Below are positions 8,570 through 15,763 of a stretch of DNA of 64,000 bases, in pieces. Location: NCBI GenBank assembly GCA_000383115.1, contig KB910588.1, positions 3,850-67,849 of the forward strand, read 5' to 3'. The notes beneath the pieces are model-generated. The model had not been told where the DNA came from, made no database searches, and worked only from the letters and a program-made list of their open reading frames with translations. Origin of the DNA: an alpha proteobacterium SCGC AAA015-N04 (GTDB lineage: Bacteria > Pseudomonadota > Alphaproteobacteria > Puniceispirillales > Marisalimonadaceae). A program made the translations under genes and the position numbers. The first letter of the stretch is position 1. Every line of letters starts with the position of its first letter.

Positions 8570-8854
8570 TTATCTTTCTATCTTAAAAACTCTTTCACCC
8601 TCAATTAATTTTATTTTAGTATTACCTTTTACTTCATTTAACTCACTTGCCATAATTTTCATTATTTTACTAGCATCACTTTTGTTTTTAAAACATGAAA
8701 TCACAAACCCGGTAGTATCAGAAACTCTAAAAACTTCACAACTTAACTGGCCATTTTTTATATTTCTAGGTATCATGACATTTTGAAAAAAAGCTATTAT
8801 CATGTCACAATTAACTTTGGAAGTGGATTGAAATTCAGCTATTCTAGTGTACAT
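8570..8854 (-). CDS. Hypothetical 94-aa protein, possible ferredoxin-like dimer fold
   Basis: I cannot place this protein firmly. Its alternating pattern (beta strand, Ala-Phe-Phe helix, Leu-Ser-Cys-Glu-Val-Phe-Arg-Val strand, then Val-Ile-Ser-Cys-Phe) recalls the small antibiotic-biosynthesis-monooxygenase-like dimeric barrel. No catalytic residues can be assigned. It is the upstream partner of hsp20 with a one-base gap, so it may be stress-induced along with it. Confidence 0.6.
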   Translation of the reverse strand: MYTRIAEFQSTSKVNCDMIIAFFQNVMIPRNIKNGQLSCEVFRVSDTTGFVISCFKNKSDASKIMKIMASELNEVKGNTKIKLIEGERVFKIER

Positions 8855-8925
8855 TTTTACCTCTTGTTAAATGCATACTTAGTATGTAATTGTATTATGA
8901 TAATTAAATTGCTTAACATAATAAC

Positions 8926-9204
8926 ATGAAGATTATATTTATATCATTTTTTATTTTTATTTCATCCCAAATATCTGCACACGATTGTATTTTGCAAGGT
9001 ACTTCTGCAAAAGAAATTACTATTTATAACGCTTGTAAAGCTGATTTAAAAAAAACAGCTCCCGGTACAGGTTTAAACAATTCTTTATTAAAAGTAAAAA
9101 TTAAAGAATTAAAAAGCGAAAATAAAAATTTAAAAAATCAATTATTAGATCTTAAAATTAGACTTAATTCTTTACTTCAAAGAGTAGATAATTACTTAAA
9201 TTAA
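8926..9204 (+). CDS. Small exported coiled-coil protein
   Basis: A 92-residue protein with a clear signal peptide: Met-Lys-Ile-Ile, a hydrophobic core rich in Ile and Phe, and cleavage probably after Ser-Ala-His at about residue 19. Two cysteines (about 21 and 38) could form a disulfide in the periplasm. From about residue 58 it forms a coiled coil with leucines in heptads. No family is recognised. It lies 14 bases before the SDR gene and may be transcribed with it. Confidence 0.6.
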   Translation: MKIIFISFFIFISSQISAHDCILQGTSAKEITIYNACKADLKKTAPGTGLNNSLLKVKIKELKSENKNLKNQLLDLKIRLNSLLQRVDNYLN

Positions 9205-9218
9205 AAAGAGTGTAAAAG

Positions 9219-9938
9219 ATGAAAAAAGCTTTAGTCATAGGTGTTGGTCCATTGAATGGTTTGGGTGGACAATTATGTAGAAAAATTGCTCAAAATAATT
9301 TCGAAGTTTTTGTTGCTGGTAGAACTAAGCAATCTTTAGATGTTGTGGTTGATAAAATTATAAAAGATGGAAATAAAGCTACACCCCTTGTAGTAGACGC
9401 AACTGATGAAAACCAAATTAAAAATATGATAAAAGATGTTGGCCCAGGTTTAGACTTTGCTATTTATAATGTAGGAAATAGTCGACCAGGTAAGATCATA
9501 GAAATGGATGCCAGCTATTTTCGAGAAAGTTGGGAATCATGTTGTTTTGGAGGTTTCTTATTTGCTAAAGAAGTTGTTAAGTCTTTTTTAAGTGAAAAAA
9601 CTGCTGGGACTATAATTTTTACAGGTGCTAGTGCCTCTTTAAGAGGCAAGTCAAATTTTGGTGCATTTAATTCTGGCAAAGGCGCGTTGCGTAATTTTGC
9701 TCAAGCTTTAGCTAAAGAATATGCTGAATACTCAATTCATGTAAGTCACGTAATTATAGATGGCGGTTTAGCAGGAGAAAGAATAAGACAACGGTTATCG
9801 GATTTTGATCAAAGAGTTAAGGAAGGTAAACTTATTGATATAGAGAATGTTACAGATGCTTATATGTTTTTATATAATCAAAGTAAAGATTCGTGGACAT
9901 TTGAATTAGACTTAAGAACTTTTCAAGAAAATTGGTAA
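9219..9938 (+). CDS. Short-chain dehydrogenase-like protein lacking the catalytic tyrosine
   Basis: This 239-residue Rossmann protein has the SDR cofactor motif as Gly-Val-Gly-Pro-Leu-Asn-Gly-Leu-Gly-Gly (8-17) and Tyr-Asn-Val-Gly in place of Asn-Asn-Ala-Gly. The usual Tyr-x-x-x-Lys is Phe150-Asn-Ser-Gly-Lys154, so the proton-donating tyrosine is a phenylalanine. I recall a recognisable alphaproteobacterial SDR branch with Phe here and a His-Val-Ile-Ile-Asp-Gly-Gly ending, so this is probably a natural subfamily, not damage. Whether it still reduces ketones is unknown. It is followed by another SDR after 22 bases. Confidence 0.75.
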   Translation: MKKALVIGVGPLNGLGGQLCRKIAQNNFEVFVAGRTKQSLDVVVDKIIKDGNKATPLVVDATDENQIKNMIKDVGPGLDFAIYNVGNSRPGKIIEMDASYFRESWESCCFGGFLFAKEVVKSFLSEKTAGTIIFTGASASLRGKSNFGAFNSGKGALRNFAQALAKEYAEYSIHVSHVIIDGGLAGERIRQRLSDFDQRVKEGKLIDIENVTDAYMFLYNQSKDSWTFELDLRTFQENW

Positions 9939-9945
9939 GTAAAAA

Positions 9946-9952
9946 GGGGGGG
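9946..9952 (+). promoter_or_regulatory. G-run forming the ribosome-binding site of the second SDR
   Basis: Seven consecutive G residues, then AG, lie 8 bases before the ATG at 9961 and serve as the Shine-Dalgarno. A homopolymer of G this long is out of character for such AT-rich DNA, and it is prone to slippage. Confidence 0.5.
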
Positions 9953-9960
9953 AGTAAAAT

Positions 9961-10725
9961 ATGAAATTATTTAATTTGACTAATAAGGTGGCTATTATAA
10001 CGGGTGGGAATGGTGGTATAGGTTTTGCTATGGCTAAAGCTATTGGTGAAGCAGGCGCAACTGTTGTGATCGCTGGTAGGAATGAAAACAAAAATAAGAA
10101 ATCAATTGAAGAATTAAATTCTTTGGATATTAAATGTAAATCTTTGGTAGTTGACGTAGTCAATGAAAACTCATGTAATAAACTTATTGAAGATGTAGTT
10201 AAAGAATTTGGAAAGTTAAATATATTAATTAATAACGCTGGAACAAATATAAGAAAAAGACCAGAAGAATATGAGTTAGATGAATGGACGTCAATAATAG
10301 ATACAAATTTAATTAGTACATTTACCTGCTCTAAGGCAGCTTTTAAACATTTCAAAAATGAAAATGGTGGAAAAATAATTAACATTGGATCAATGCATTC
10401 TCTGTTTGGTGCACCTCTTGGAAGCGCATATTCCGCAAGTAAAGGAGGGGTCGTTCAATTAACTAAAAGCCTTGCTAATACTTGGGCTAAAGATAACATC
10501 CAAGTAAACGCAGTATTACCAGGATATATCGATACGACATTAACACGTCAAGCTAGGATTGATATTCCTGAACTACAGTCAAGAGTTGAAGAAAGAACTC
10601 CTGCTGGGCGCTGGGGAGATCCTGATGATTTAGGAGGAATAGCGGTGTTTTTATCTAGTGATGCCTGTAATTATGTCACAGGTACAGCGATTCCTGTTGA
10701 TGGTGGTTATTCAATTAACGGTTAA
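9961..10725 (+). CDS. SDR oxidoreductase, KduD / gluconate 5-dehydrogenase-like
   Basis: A classical 254-residue SDR. Thr-Gly-Gly-Asn-Gly-Gly-Ile-Gly is at 14-21, Asn-Asn-Ala-Gly at 91-94, catalytic Ser144, Tyr157 and Lys161 (Tyr-Ser-Ala-Ser-Lys), and the closing Pro-Val-Asp-Gly-Gly. The set resembles 2-deoxy-D-gluconate 3-dehydrogenase and gluconate 5-dehydrogenase. It sits between the Phe-type SDR and a DapA-like aldolase with gaps of 22 bases each. That would fit a sugar-acid pathway (oxidise, then aldol cleavage), but this is inferred from context. Confidence 0.82.
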   Translation: MKLFNLTNKVAIITGGNGGIGFAMAKAIGEAGATVVIAGRNENKNKKSIEELNSLDIKCKSLVVDVVNENSCNKLIEDVVKEFGKLNILINNAGTNIRKRPEEYELDEWTSIIDTNLISTFTCSKAAFKHFKNENGGKIINIGSMHSLFGAPLGSAYSASKGGVVQLTKSLANTWAKDNIQVNAVLPGYIDTTLTRQARIDIPELQSRVEERTPAGRWGDPDDLGGIAVFLSSDACNYVTGTAIPVDGGYSING

Positions 10726-10747
10726 ATCAAAGTAAAAGGTAGTTAAT

Positions 10748-11677
10748 ATGGAAAATATTTTCAAAGGTTGTATGCCAGCTCTTATGACGCCATGTAACCA
10801 AGATCTTTCTCCAAATTTTGATTTACTCGTGAAAAAAGCTAATGAACTGATGAATTATGGAATGTCAGCCGTAATTTATTGTGGATCAATGGGAGATTGG
10901 CCGTTATTGACTGATGAAGAAAGACAAGAGGGTGTCACTAGATTAGTTAAAGCTGGTATTCCCACAATTGTGGGCACTGGTTCAATTAATTCTAAAAAAG
11001 CAACTGGACATGCAGTGCACGCTCAAGAAGTGGGTGCTTTAGGTCTCATGGTTATCCCAAGAGTTTTATCTAGGGGGCCATCACTTTCAGCTCAAAGAGA
11101 ACATTTTTCATCTATTTTAAGAGGAGCGCCTAAACTTCCTGCTGTTATTTACAATAGTCATTATTATGGGTTTTCAACAAAAGCAGATTTATTTTTTGAT
11201 TTAAGAAAAGAATATCCAAATTTGGTTGGTTTTAAAGAATTTGGGGGTGCTAAAGATCTTAGTTATGCTGCAGAACATATTACTTCCAAAGATAAAAATA
11301 TATCTTTGATGATTGGTGTAGACACAACTGTTTATCATGGCTATGTGAATTGTGGTGCGGTCGGTGCAATAACAGGAGTAGGAAATGCGTTGCCAAAAGA
11401 AGTATTACATTTAATTGATTTATGCGAAAAAGCTACACAAGGCGATTCTTTAGCTAGAGAAAAAGCTAAAGAACTTGAAAGCGCTCTTGCAGTTTTGTCA
11501 TCGTTTGATGAGGGACCAGATCTAGTACTTTATTATAAATATTTAATGGTCCTAAATGGTGAAAAAGAATACGATCTTCATTTTAATCCAACTGATAGCC
11601 TGGGTGAAAGTCAGAAAAAATATGCTGAAAATCAATTTAACTTATTTAAAAACTGGTATCGAAACTGGAATAAGTAA
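10748..11677 (+). CDS. Dihydrodipicolinate synthase / N-acetylneuraminate lyase family aldolase
   Basis: A 309-residue TIM-barrel class I aldolase. The Schiff-base lysine is Lys163 in Gly-Phe-Lys-Glu-Phe, with the family tyrosine at 135 (Tyr-Asn-Ser). The substrate-carboxylate loop reads Cys-Gly-Ser-Met-Gly-Asp-Trp (45-51) instead of the Gly-Thr-Thr-Gly-Glu of lysine-pathway DapA. That difference and the SDR neighbours argue for a catabolic 2-oxo-acid aldolase or dehydratase, not lysine biosynthesis. It ends the plus-strand run; gene-poor DNA follows. Confidence 0.8.
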   Translation: MENIFKGCMPALMTPCNQDLSPNFDLLVKKANELMNYGMSAVIYCGSMGDWPLLTDEERQEGVTRLVKAGIPTIVGTGSINSKKATGHAVHAQEVGALGLMVIPRVLSRGPSLSAQREHFSSILRGAPKLPAVIYNSHYYGFSTKADLFFDLRKEYPNLVGFKEFGGAKDLSYAAEHITSKDKNISLMIGVDTTVYHGYVNCGAVGAITGVGNALPKEVLHLIDLCEKATQGDSLAREKAKELESALAVLSSFDEGPDLVLYYKYLMVLNGEKEYDLHFNPTDSLGESQKKYAENQFNLFKNWYRNWNK

Positions 11678-12228
11678 AAAGCAAATAATTAAATTACATT
11701 AAATACTTCGTTTATTATTATTTAACTTTTGATTTGAAGACTTATTAGATTATTACTATTTTATCATTTAAACTTTACTAGCCTATTTGAATAAAAGACT
11801 AACTAATGTGTCATCTGTTAAGTCTAGACCAACACCTTTTATTAGTCTTAATCCAAATAACTCTATCTATATGGAAATAGTGTTGAAGACGAGAGGACTC
11901 GAACTTCTGACCTACTGTTTAGAAGTATAGGGGTTTATGGTATACTCTTTAAATTTAGTCAATAAAATCACATCTCTACATTATCTCTATAAGAGAATAC
12001 GAAAACATCTCATGCACCTAGACATAGAAATTTAAAATCATCTGTAACAATCCAGATACCATATATTCCGATAACGGGTAAAAATATTACTAATTAAATT
12101 AATAGAAGATTTTTAGGGTATTCTAATATACCTATTTTATAACAAAGACATTAGAGGTAAATGATATTTGATATATATTGTCTTACTTTTAGATTAATCA
12201 ATGCATACTTTAAGTGATAATATTATCT
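11678..12228. other. 551-base gene-poor region holding a tRNA remnant
   Basis: No credible complete gene is visible. The stretch contains the decayed tRNA-Arg 3' half (separate entry). Just 3' of it on the minus strand is a short open stretch ending at about 11790 whose peptide includes GLRLIKGVGLDLTDDTLVSL. That piece looks like old coding sequence but has an in-frame stop shortly upstream and no start. The rest is AT-rich with no strong hairpin. Confidence 0.5.
11881..11930 (-). pseudogene. Decayed 3' half of tRNA-Arg(TCT)
   Basis: Read on the minus strand, these 50 bases align without gaps to bases 15003-15052 of the intact tRNA-Arg. I count 39 matches of 50, and 34 of the last 40. The match covers part of the anticodon loop (TTCTAA), variable region, T arm (TTCGAGTCC) and acceptor 3' strand. 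The T stem carries a G-to-A change that breaks a pair, and the CCA end reads ACA. No 5' half can be found next to it. It is in inverted orientation to the intact gene. Confidence 0.75.
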
Positions 12229-13047
12229 TTAAACTTTTTTTGATATTGCACCAGAGTAAACTTTTTTTATTTTGTTTTCTAGATAATTACTAAGATCTTT
12301 TCTGTTGTTGAAGTTTTTTGTATTTACTACATCTAGATATATTAATCTAACTTTTAAAGACTTCAAATATACTAACGACGATAGGTGAGGTTTAAGATCC
12401 ATATCACCATACCATGCTATAATGGGCCTCAACCATCTATTAATTGGTATTCCATTTAAGTCTGAGTATACTAAAACTATTGGCTGAATGATAAAATTTT
12501 GACCTTCTAAGGCCGAAAAAGAGCTTGATTTGAAATCTAATACTCTATTTCCATCAGAAGTTGTTCCCTCAGGAAAAATAAATATTTTCTCATCAGAGGA
12601 TAATAATTTAAGAATTTTATTTTTTTGATTAAGGGTTTTAGATCTATTTCTACTTATAAATACTGTTCTACCTAACTTAGCTAAAAAACCTAATAATGGC
12701 CAATCTGCAACTTCAGATTTTGCAACAAATCTAACTGGGCAAATAGAACCTAGTATAGGAATATCTAGATAAGAAAGATGGTTACTTATATAGAGATTAG
12801 ACTTGTTTGATTTATCTATTTCACCTTCAAATTCAATTTGAATTGATAAAAGCCATAAAATTAATTTATGAAAAATTACAGGTAAACACTTTCCAAAAAA
12901 AGGAATTAATTTACCAGAAATGACTTCTAGAAATATTAAAGGAATAGAAAATAAGACAAAAAATATTAACTTTAGAATAAAAATAAAATGATCTAGGTAT
13001 GATAGTTTATCAATCGGACTAAAATATGTATTTTGATTAACTATCAT
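12229..13047 (-). CDS. olsA: Lyso-ornithine lipid O-acyltransferase (PlsC family)
   Basis: A 272-residue membrane-associated acyltransferase of the PlsC family. The catalytic His-x4-Asp is Asn-His90-Leu-Ser-Tyr-Leu-Asp95, and the acceptor-binding motif is Phe-Pro-Glu-Gly-Thr-Thr at 158-163. Hydrophobic segments lie at about 20-45. By family alone it could be a phosphatidic acid synthase. Because it follows an OlsB-type N-acyltransferase after 11 bases, the best call is OlsA, which adds the second fatty acid to lyso-ornithine lipid. Ornithine lipids are phosphorus-free and are useful under phosphate limitation. Confidence 0.75.
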   Translation of the reverse strand: MIVNQNTYFSPIDKLSYLDHFIFILKLIFFVLFSIPLIFLEVISGKLIPFFGKCLPVIFHKLILWLLSIQIEFEGEIDKSNKSNLYISNHLSYLDIPILGSICPVRFVAKSEVADWPLLGFLAKLGRTVFISRNRSKTLNQKNKILKLLSSDEKIFIFPEGTTSDGNRVLDFKSSSFSALEGQNFIIQPIVLVYSDLNGIPINRWLRPIIAWYGDMDLKPHLSSLVYLKSLKVRLIYLDVVNTKNFNNRKDLSNYLENKIKKVYSGAISKKV

Positions 13048-13058
13048 ACTCGATCTGA

Positions 13059-13916
13059 TTAATTTAAAAATTTATTCTTATATTTTTGGTTTATGTTGAC
13101 TGTTTGAACAACTACACAAAAGTCAATTGTATTAAATTCATAATCAACAAAAATATCTTTACTTACTTTTCCACCAACTCTAAGGTATCCTTTAAATAAT
13201 GGTGGAAGTTTAGCAAAAATTTTAAAATCATTCTCATTACTGTTATTATTATCGTAAATAATATGATTATTATTGACTATACTTTTAATTGACATTTCTT
13301 CTGGAAGAGAAAAGTTACTTCTCAAATAAGATATCTCTTTTGAAAATTCTTGTACATCTATTCCTGGAAAACTTGCACATCCCAACAAGACTTTTATATC
13401 GTATAATTTAACATATTCAGCAATCGCTTTCCAGAGTAAGTTCATTGTTGTTCCATTTCTGTAATTTTTATGAACACAAGATCTTCCTAATTCTAATATA
13501 TGTCTATGATTGTATGAATTAAGTATATTAGTAAGGTCAAACTCTGATGAAGTATAAAACCCTCCTGAAGACAAAGCTACATCACCACGTATTAATCTAT
13601 AAGTCCCTATAATTTTATTTTTTAAACCTTTTATCTTTTTATCTACTACAATTAAATGATCTGCAAATTTATCGATTTTGTCGTAATCTAATTGCATCAT
13701 TTTTTTCTGAAAATTTGGTATAGCTTTTTTTTCTTTATAAAAAACAGAGTATCTTAGAGCTTGGGCATGTCTTAACTCTGATTTTGTATCTGCTAGTTTA
13801 ATAATGAAATCTCTAAATTCAATTTTTTTAAATATTTTATTTTTAAAAAGAAAATTTATATTTTGACTGTTTGGCCGTTTAAAACCTAAATCTTTAGGTA
13901 CTTTTTCAAGTAACAT
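13059..13916 (-). CDS. olsB: L-ornithine N(alpha)-acyltransferase
   Basis: A 285-residue GNAT-related protein of the OlsB / Acetyltransf_5 type. Characteristic stretches are Ala-Gln-Ala-Leu-Arg-Tyr-Ser-Val-Phe-Tyr-Lys-Glu, Glu-Leu-Gly-Arg-Ser-Cys-Val-His-Lys-Asn-Tyr-Arg, and Leu-Leu-Gly-Cys-Ala-Ser-Phe-Pro-Gly. It transfers a 3-hydroxyacyl chain from acyl carrier protein to ornithine, the first step of ornithine-lipid synthesis. It is upstream of olsA in a two-gene minus-strand operon. I looked for a Pho-box-like repeat upstream and saw none. The pair is surrounded by decaying DNA and tRNA-Arg pieces, so acquisition by transfer is possible. Confidence 0.8.
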   Translation of the reverse strand: MLLEKVPKDLGFKRPNSQNINFLFKNKIFKKIEFRDFIIKLADTKSELRHAQALRYSVFYKEKKAIPNFQKKMMQLDYDKIDKFADHLIVVDKKIKGLKNKIIGTYRLIRGDVALSSGGFYTSSEFDLTNILNSYNHRHILELGRSCVHKNYRNGTTMNLLWKAIAEYVKLYDIKVLLGCASFPGIDVQEFSKEISYLRSNFSLPEEMSIKSIVNNNHIIYDNNNSNENDFKIFAKLPPLFKGYLRVGGKVSKDIFVDYEFNTIDFCVVVQTVNINQKYKNKFLN

Positions 13917-14040
13917 TTTACACCTATTAAATTAATTAAGTTGTGAGTTTCATAATTAATTATTAAATTTATTTTACTTTTATATTAAAATATTTTTACA
14001 TTTTTAGTAAGTACTTAAAGAAGCTGAAAGTGAAAAAAGA

Positions 14041-14167
14041 GTGAAATGGAATAATCTAAGTAGTTTACTTGTTTTTCCAATCGGGTATTTGGGCAACATA
14101 TGAAAATACAAATCAAGCAATAGATGTTGCTAATCAAAGAGAAATGTACTTAAAAGGCATTAAGTAA
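14041..14167 (+). pseudogene. Frameshifted small ORF remnant
   Basis: A GTG-initiated frame at 14041 reads VKWNNLSSLLVFPIGYLGNI and then stops. In the next frame (frame 2) the sequence carries on sensibly through GIWATYENTNQAIDVANQRE to a TAA at 14165-14167. Joined by a single-base shift near 14090 these would give a roughly 45-residue protein with an N-terminal hydrophobic anchor. I recognise no family. A sequencing error is the alternative to decay. Confidence 0.35.
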
Positions 14168-14482
14168 AAAAAGAACTGTGATATAACCAGATAAGCTGTT
14201 ACTTTGAAACACATACATACCACTGAGAGTGATTTATTAAGACAAACTCCATTTCAATAAAGTTTATAAATCTCTTATCAAATTTGTTTCTTGAATAAAA
14301 TTTAAAAAAAATTACTTAATTCGATCCATCCTAAAAAATATAAAATTGCAACTATTATTGAGATAAATATTGTTATTACAATTATCCACATTAGTAGGAC
14401 ATAGGTAAGAACACCTACTTATTAGAGAAGCAATTATAGACCAAACAATATCTACTTCTAATTTATATGTGATATAGTAAAA

Positions 14483-14701
14483 TTAAAAAGCAGCAGCAAT
14501 TAGACCAGCAGGGATTGTAACAGCTTCCCAGGATTGGGCTGTTTAGATTGTATCTACACTGTCGTCATTGTAGCTTTGACTAATATTATATTCATTATTT
14601 ATTCGTCGATGTGCTCGAACAATTTTACATTCATGGCAAATACGATCATGTTTATATTCGTCAGGTAGCAGTGTACCACATTCATTACACCATACAGCTA
14701 A
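14483..14701 (-). pseudogene. Broken small zinc-ribbon protein
   Basis: The minus strand is open from 14701 to a TAA at 14545-14543 and continues in the same frame to a second TAA at 14485-14483. The first part contains Cys-Asn-Glu-Cys followed after 14 residues by Cys-His-Glu-Cys, a clear four-cysteine zinc-ribbon pattern, then basic residues. The second part ends with Pro-Ala-Gly-Leu-Ile-Ala-Ala-Ala-Phe, a hydrophobic tail. There is no ATG, GTG or TTG in the open stretch before the first cysteines and there is an in-frame stop just upstream, so the N-terminus is lost or shifted. Confidence 0.4.
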
Positions 14702-14975
14702 TTATAAGAGACCAACCAACTCAAAATACTTTAAACACAAAAAAATTATTGAAGATTGGTTCCCTAATATTTAAGTATAACCAATATTGATGAACTAATT
14801 AAATATTTAATAACCTAACCCTTTATAAAAATACTACATTCTGGGAATATACAAACGCAAACTGGACTAATTTTTTTTCTATTTTAAAGGATTAAGCCTA
14901 CATTAATTGATATTGTTTGAAAAGAAAATAGATTTATATTGATTTATAATATTTAAAGAATATATTTTTTTGTGT

Positions 14976-15052
14976 GGACGCGTAGCTCAGCTGGATAGAG
15001 CAACTGCCTTCTAAGCAGTAGGTCAGAGGTTCGAATCCTCTCGCGTTCACCA
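14976..15052 (+). tRNA. tRNA-Arg, anticodon TCT
   Basis: This 77-base sequence folds as a full cloverleaf. The acceptor 5' strand GGACGCG pairs with CGCGTTC, and the D arm contains TAGCTCAGCTGG. The anticodon stem ACTGC/GCAGT frames loop CTTCTAA with anticodon TCT at 15010-15012. The T arm AGAGG-TTCGAAT-CCTCT is intact and the CCA is encoded. It reads AGA arginine codons, which are abundant in this AT-rich genome. It is flanked by decayed, inverted pieces of its own sequence. Confidence 0.95.
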
Positions 15053-15274
15053 TTAAATCAACTAAATTTAACTTTCCCAAATCCATTTATACAATTCACA
15101 TAAGACACATATACAGTATCTATGTTAGTAAACTATTGTTTTATTTGCATATTTTAGGGAGCTTCGGTGAAGAGATTTATTAGAATAAGTTTATTTTTCC
15201 AGCTGAGCTACGAAAAAATAATTTGTATTTTTATTACTTAAAAATAATTAAGTCAAAACAAATATTGTAAAAAT
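15053..15274. other. AT-rich spacer after tRNA-Arg
   Basis: No gene is visible. It holds a small hairpin around 15161-15171 (CTTC-GGT-GAAG) and the 15-base inverted copy of the tRNA D arm at 15198-15212. Confidence 0.4.
15198..15212 (-). repeat. Inverted 15-base copy of the tRNA-Arg D arm
   Basis: On the minus strand this reads CGTAGCTCAGCTGGA, identical to 14981-14995 of the intact tRNA-Arg. The match stops on both sides. With the 3' half at 11881-11930 on the same strand, it could be the 5' piece of one interrupted minus-strand tRNA gene. D-arm sequences are shared by many tRNAs, so the parent tRNA is less certain. Confidence 0.5.
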
Positions 15275-15679
15275 TTAGTAATAAAAAATCTTTTGCATAC
15301 ATGTCATTGGTTTTGGTATTTTACTTAAGTCTTCTGTTCCCATTCCTACACTTAATACTATGGATGACAATTTTGAGGTTACTTTATCGAAAGTCCATGC
15401 AAAATCAGTTGTTGTAAAGAAATATTTATCTTCCCAAATGACATAAGCCCCTTGTTTTTCTGCTAACAAATTTCCAATCAATACAAATTTACCTTTTATT
15501 CTTCTATAAACTTTCGGATTATCCATATCTTTCGATCTATCAAATAAAAACTCAAACTTATTATTTGTATCAGAACAATCAAATCCTGCAGATGGAAGAT
15601 GTACATCAATAGCCATAGTTTTAATGGGTAACATAAAAATTATAAAAATCACATAAATCAATTTTTTTTTTGGTAACAC
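15275..15679 (-). CDS. Exported hypothetical protein, 134 aa
   Basis: The protein has a good signal peptide: Met-Leu-Pro-Lys-Lys-Lys, a hydrophobic core of about 15 residues, and probable cleavage at Thr-Met-Ala near residue 23. The mature part is small, mostly beta-like, and has two cysteines (Phe-Asp-Cys-Ser near residue 34 and Met-Thr-Cys-Met near the end) that could pair in the periplasm. No family is recognised. It stands alone between the tRNA-Arg region and the divergent VOC gene. Confidence 0.6.
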   Translation of the reverse strand: MLPKKKLIYVIFIIFMLPIKTMAIDVHLPSAGFDCSDTNNKFEFLFDRSKDMDNPKVYRRIKGKFVLIGNLLAEKQGAYVIWEDKYFFTTTDFAWTFDKVTSKLSSIVLSVGMGTEDLSKIPKPMTCMQKIFYY

Positions 15680-15763
15680 AGCTTATCTAACTTTCTAGTT
15701 AATATTTTTAAATAATTATTGTAAGACATACATAACTTCTTAACTAATATAAAGAAATTTGTT

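Larger units (their letters stand above)
13917..14975. other. Gene-poor, decaying region of about 1.06 kb
   Basis: Only fragments can be read here. They are a frameshifted short coding piece at 14041-14167 and a broken zinc-ribbon frame at 14483-14701 (separate entries). A 29-codon minus-strand frame at 14302-14391 would make one hydrophobic helix (MWIIVITIFISIIVAILYFL) but has no clear ribosome-binding site. The stretch between olsB and the tRNA looks like coding DNA in an advanced state of loss. Confidence 0.5.

Noticed and set aside
9912-10385. 157-codon minus-strand frame antisense to the SDR
   Set aside because: The plus-strand SDR is full-length with all catalytic residues; the antisense frame is a shadow of its codon use.
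13917-14000. Pho box upstream of olsB
   Set aside because: I searched for two CTGTCAT-like repeats on either strand and found none.
11881-15052. tRNA-Arg copies as attL/attR of an integrated element
   Set aside because: The remnant and the intact tRNA are inverted, not direct repeats, and no integrase is visible. I report the remnants but not an integrative element.
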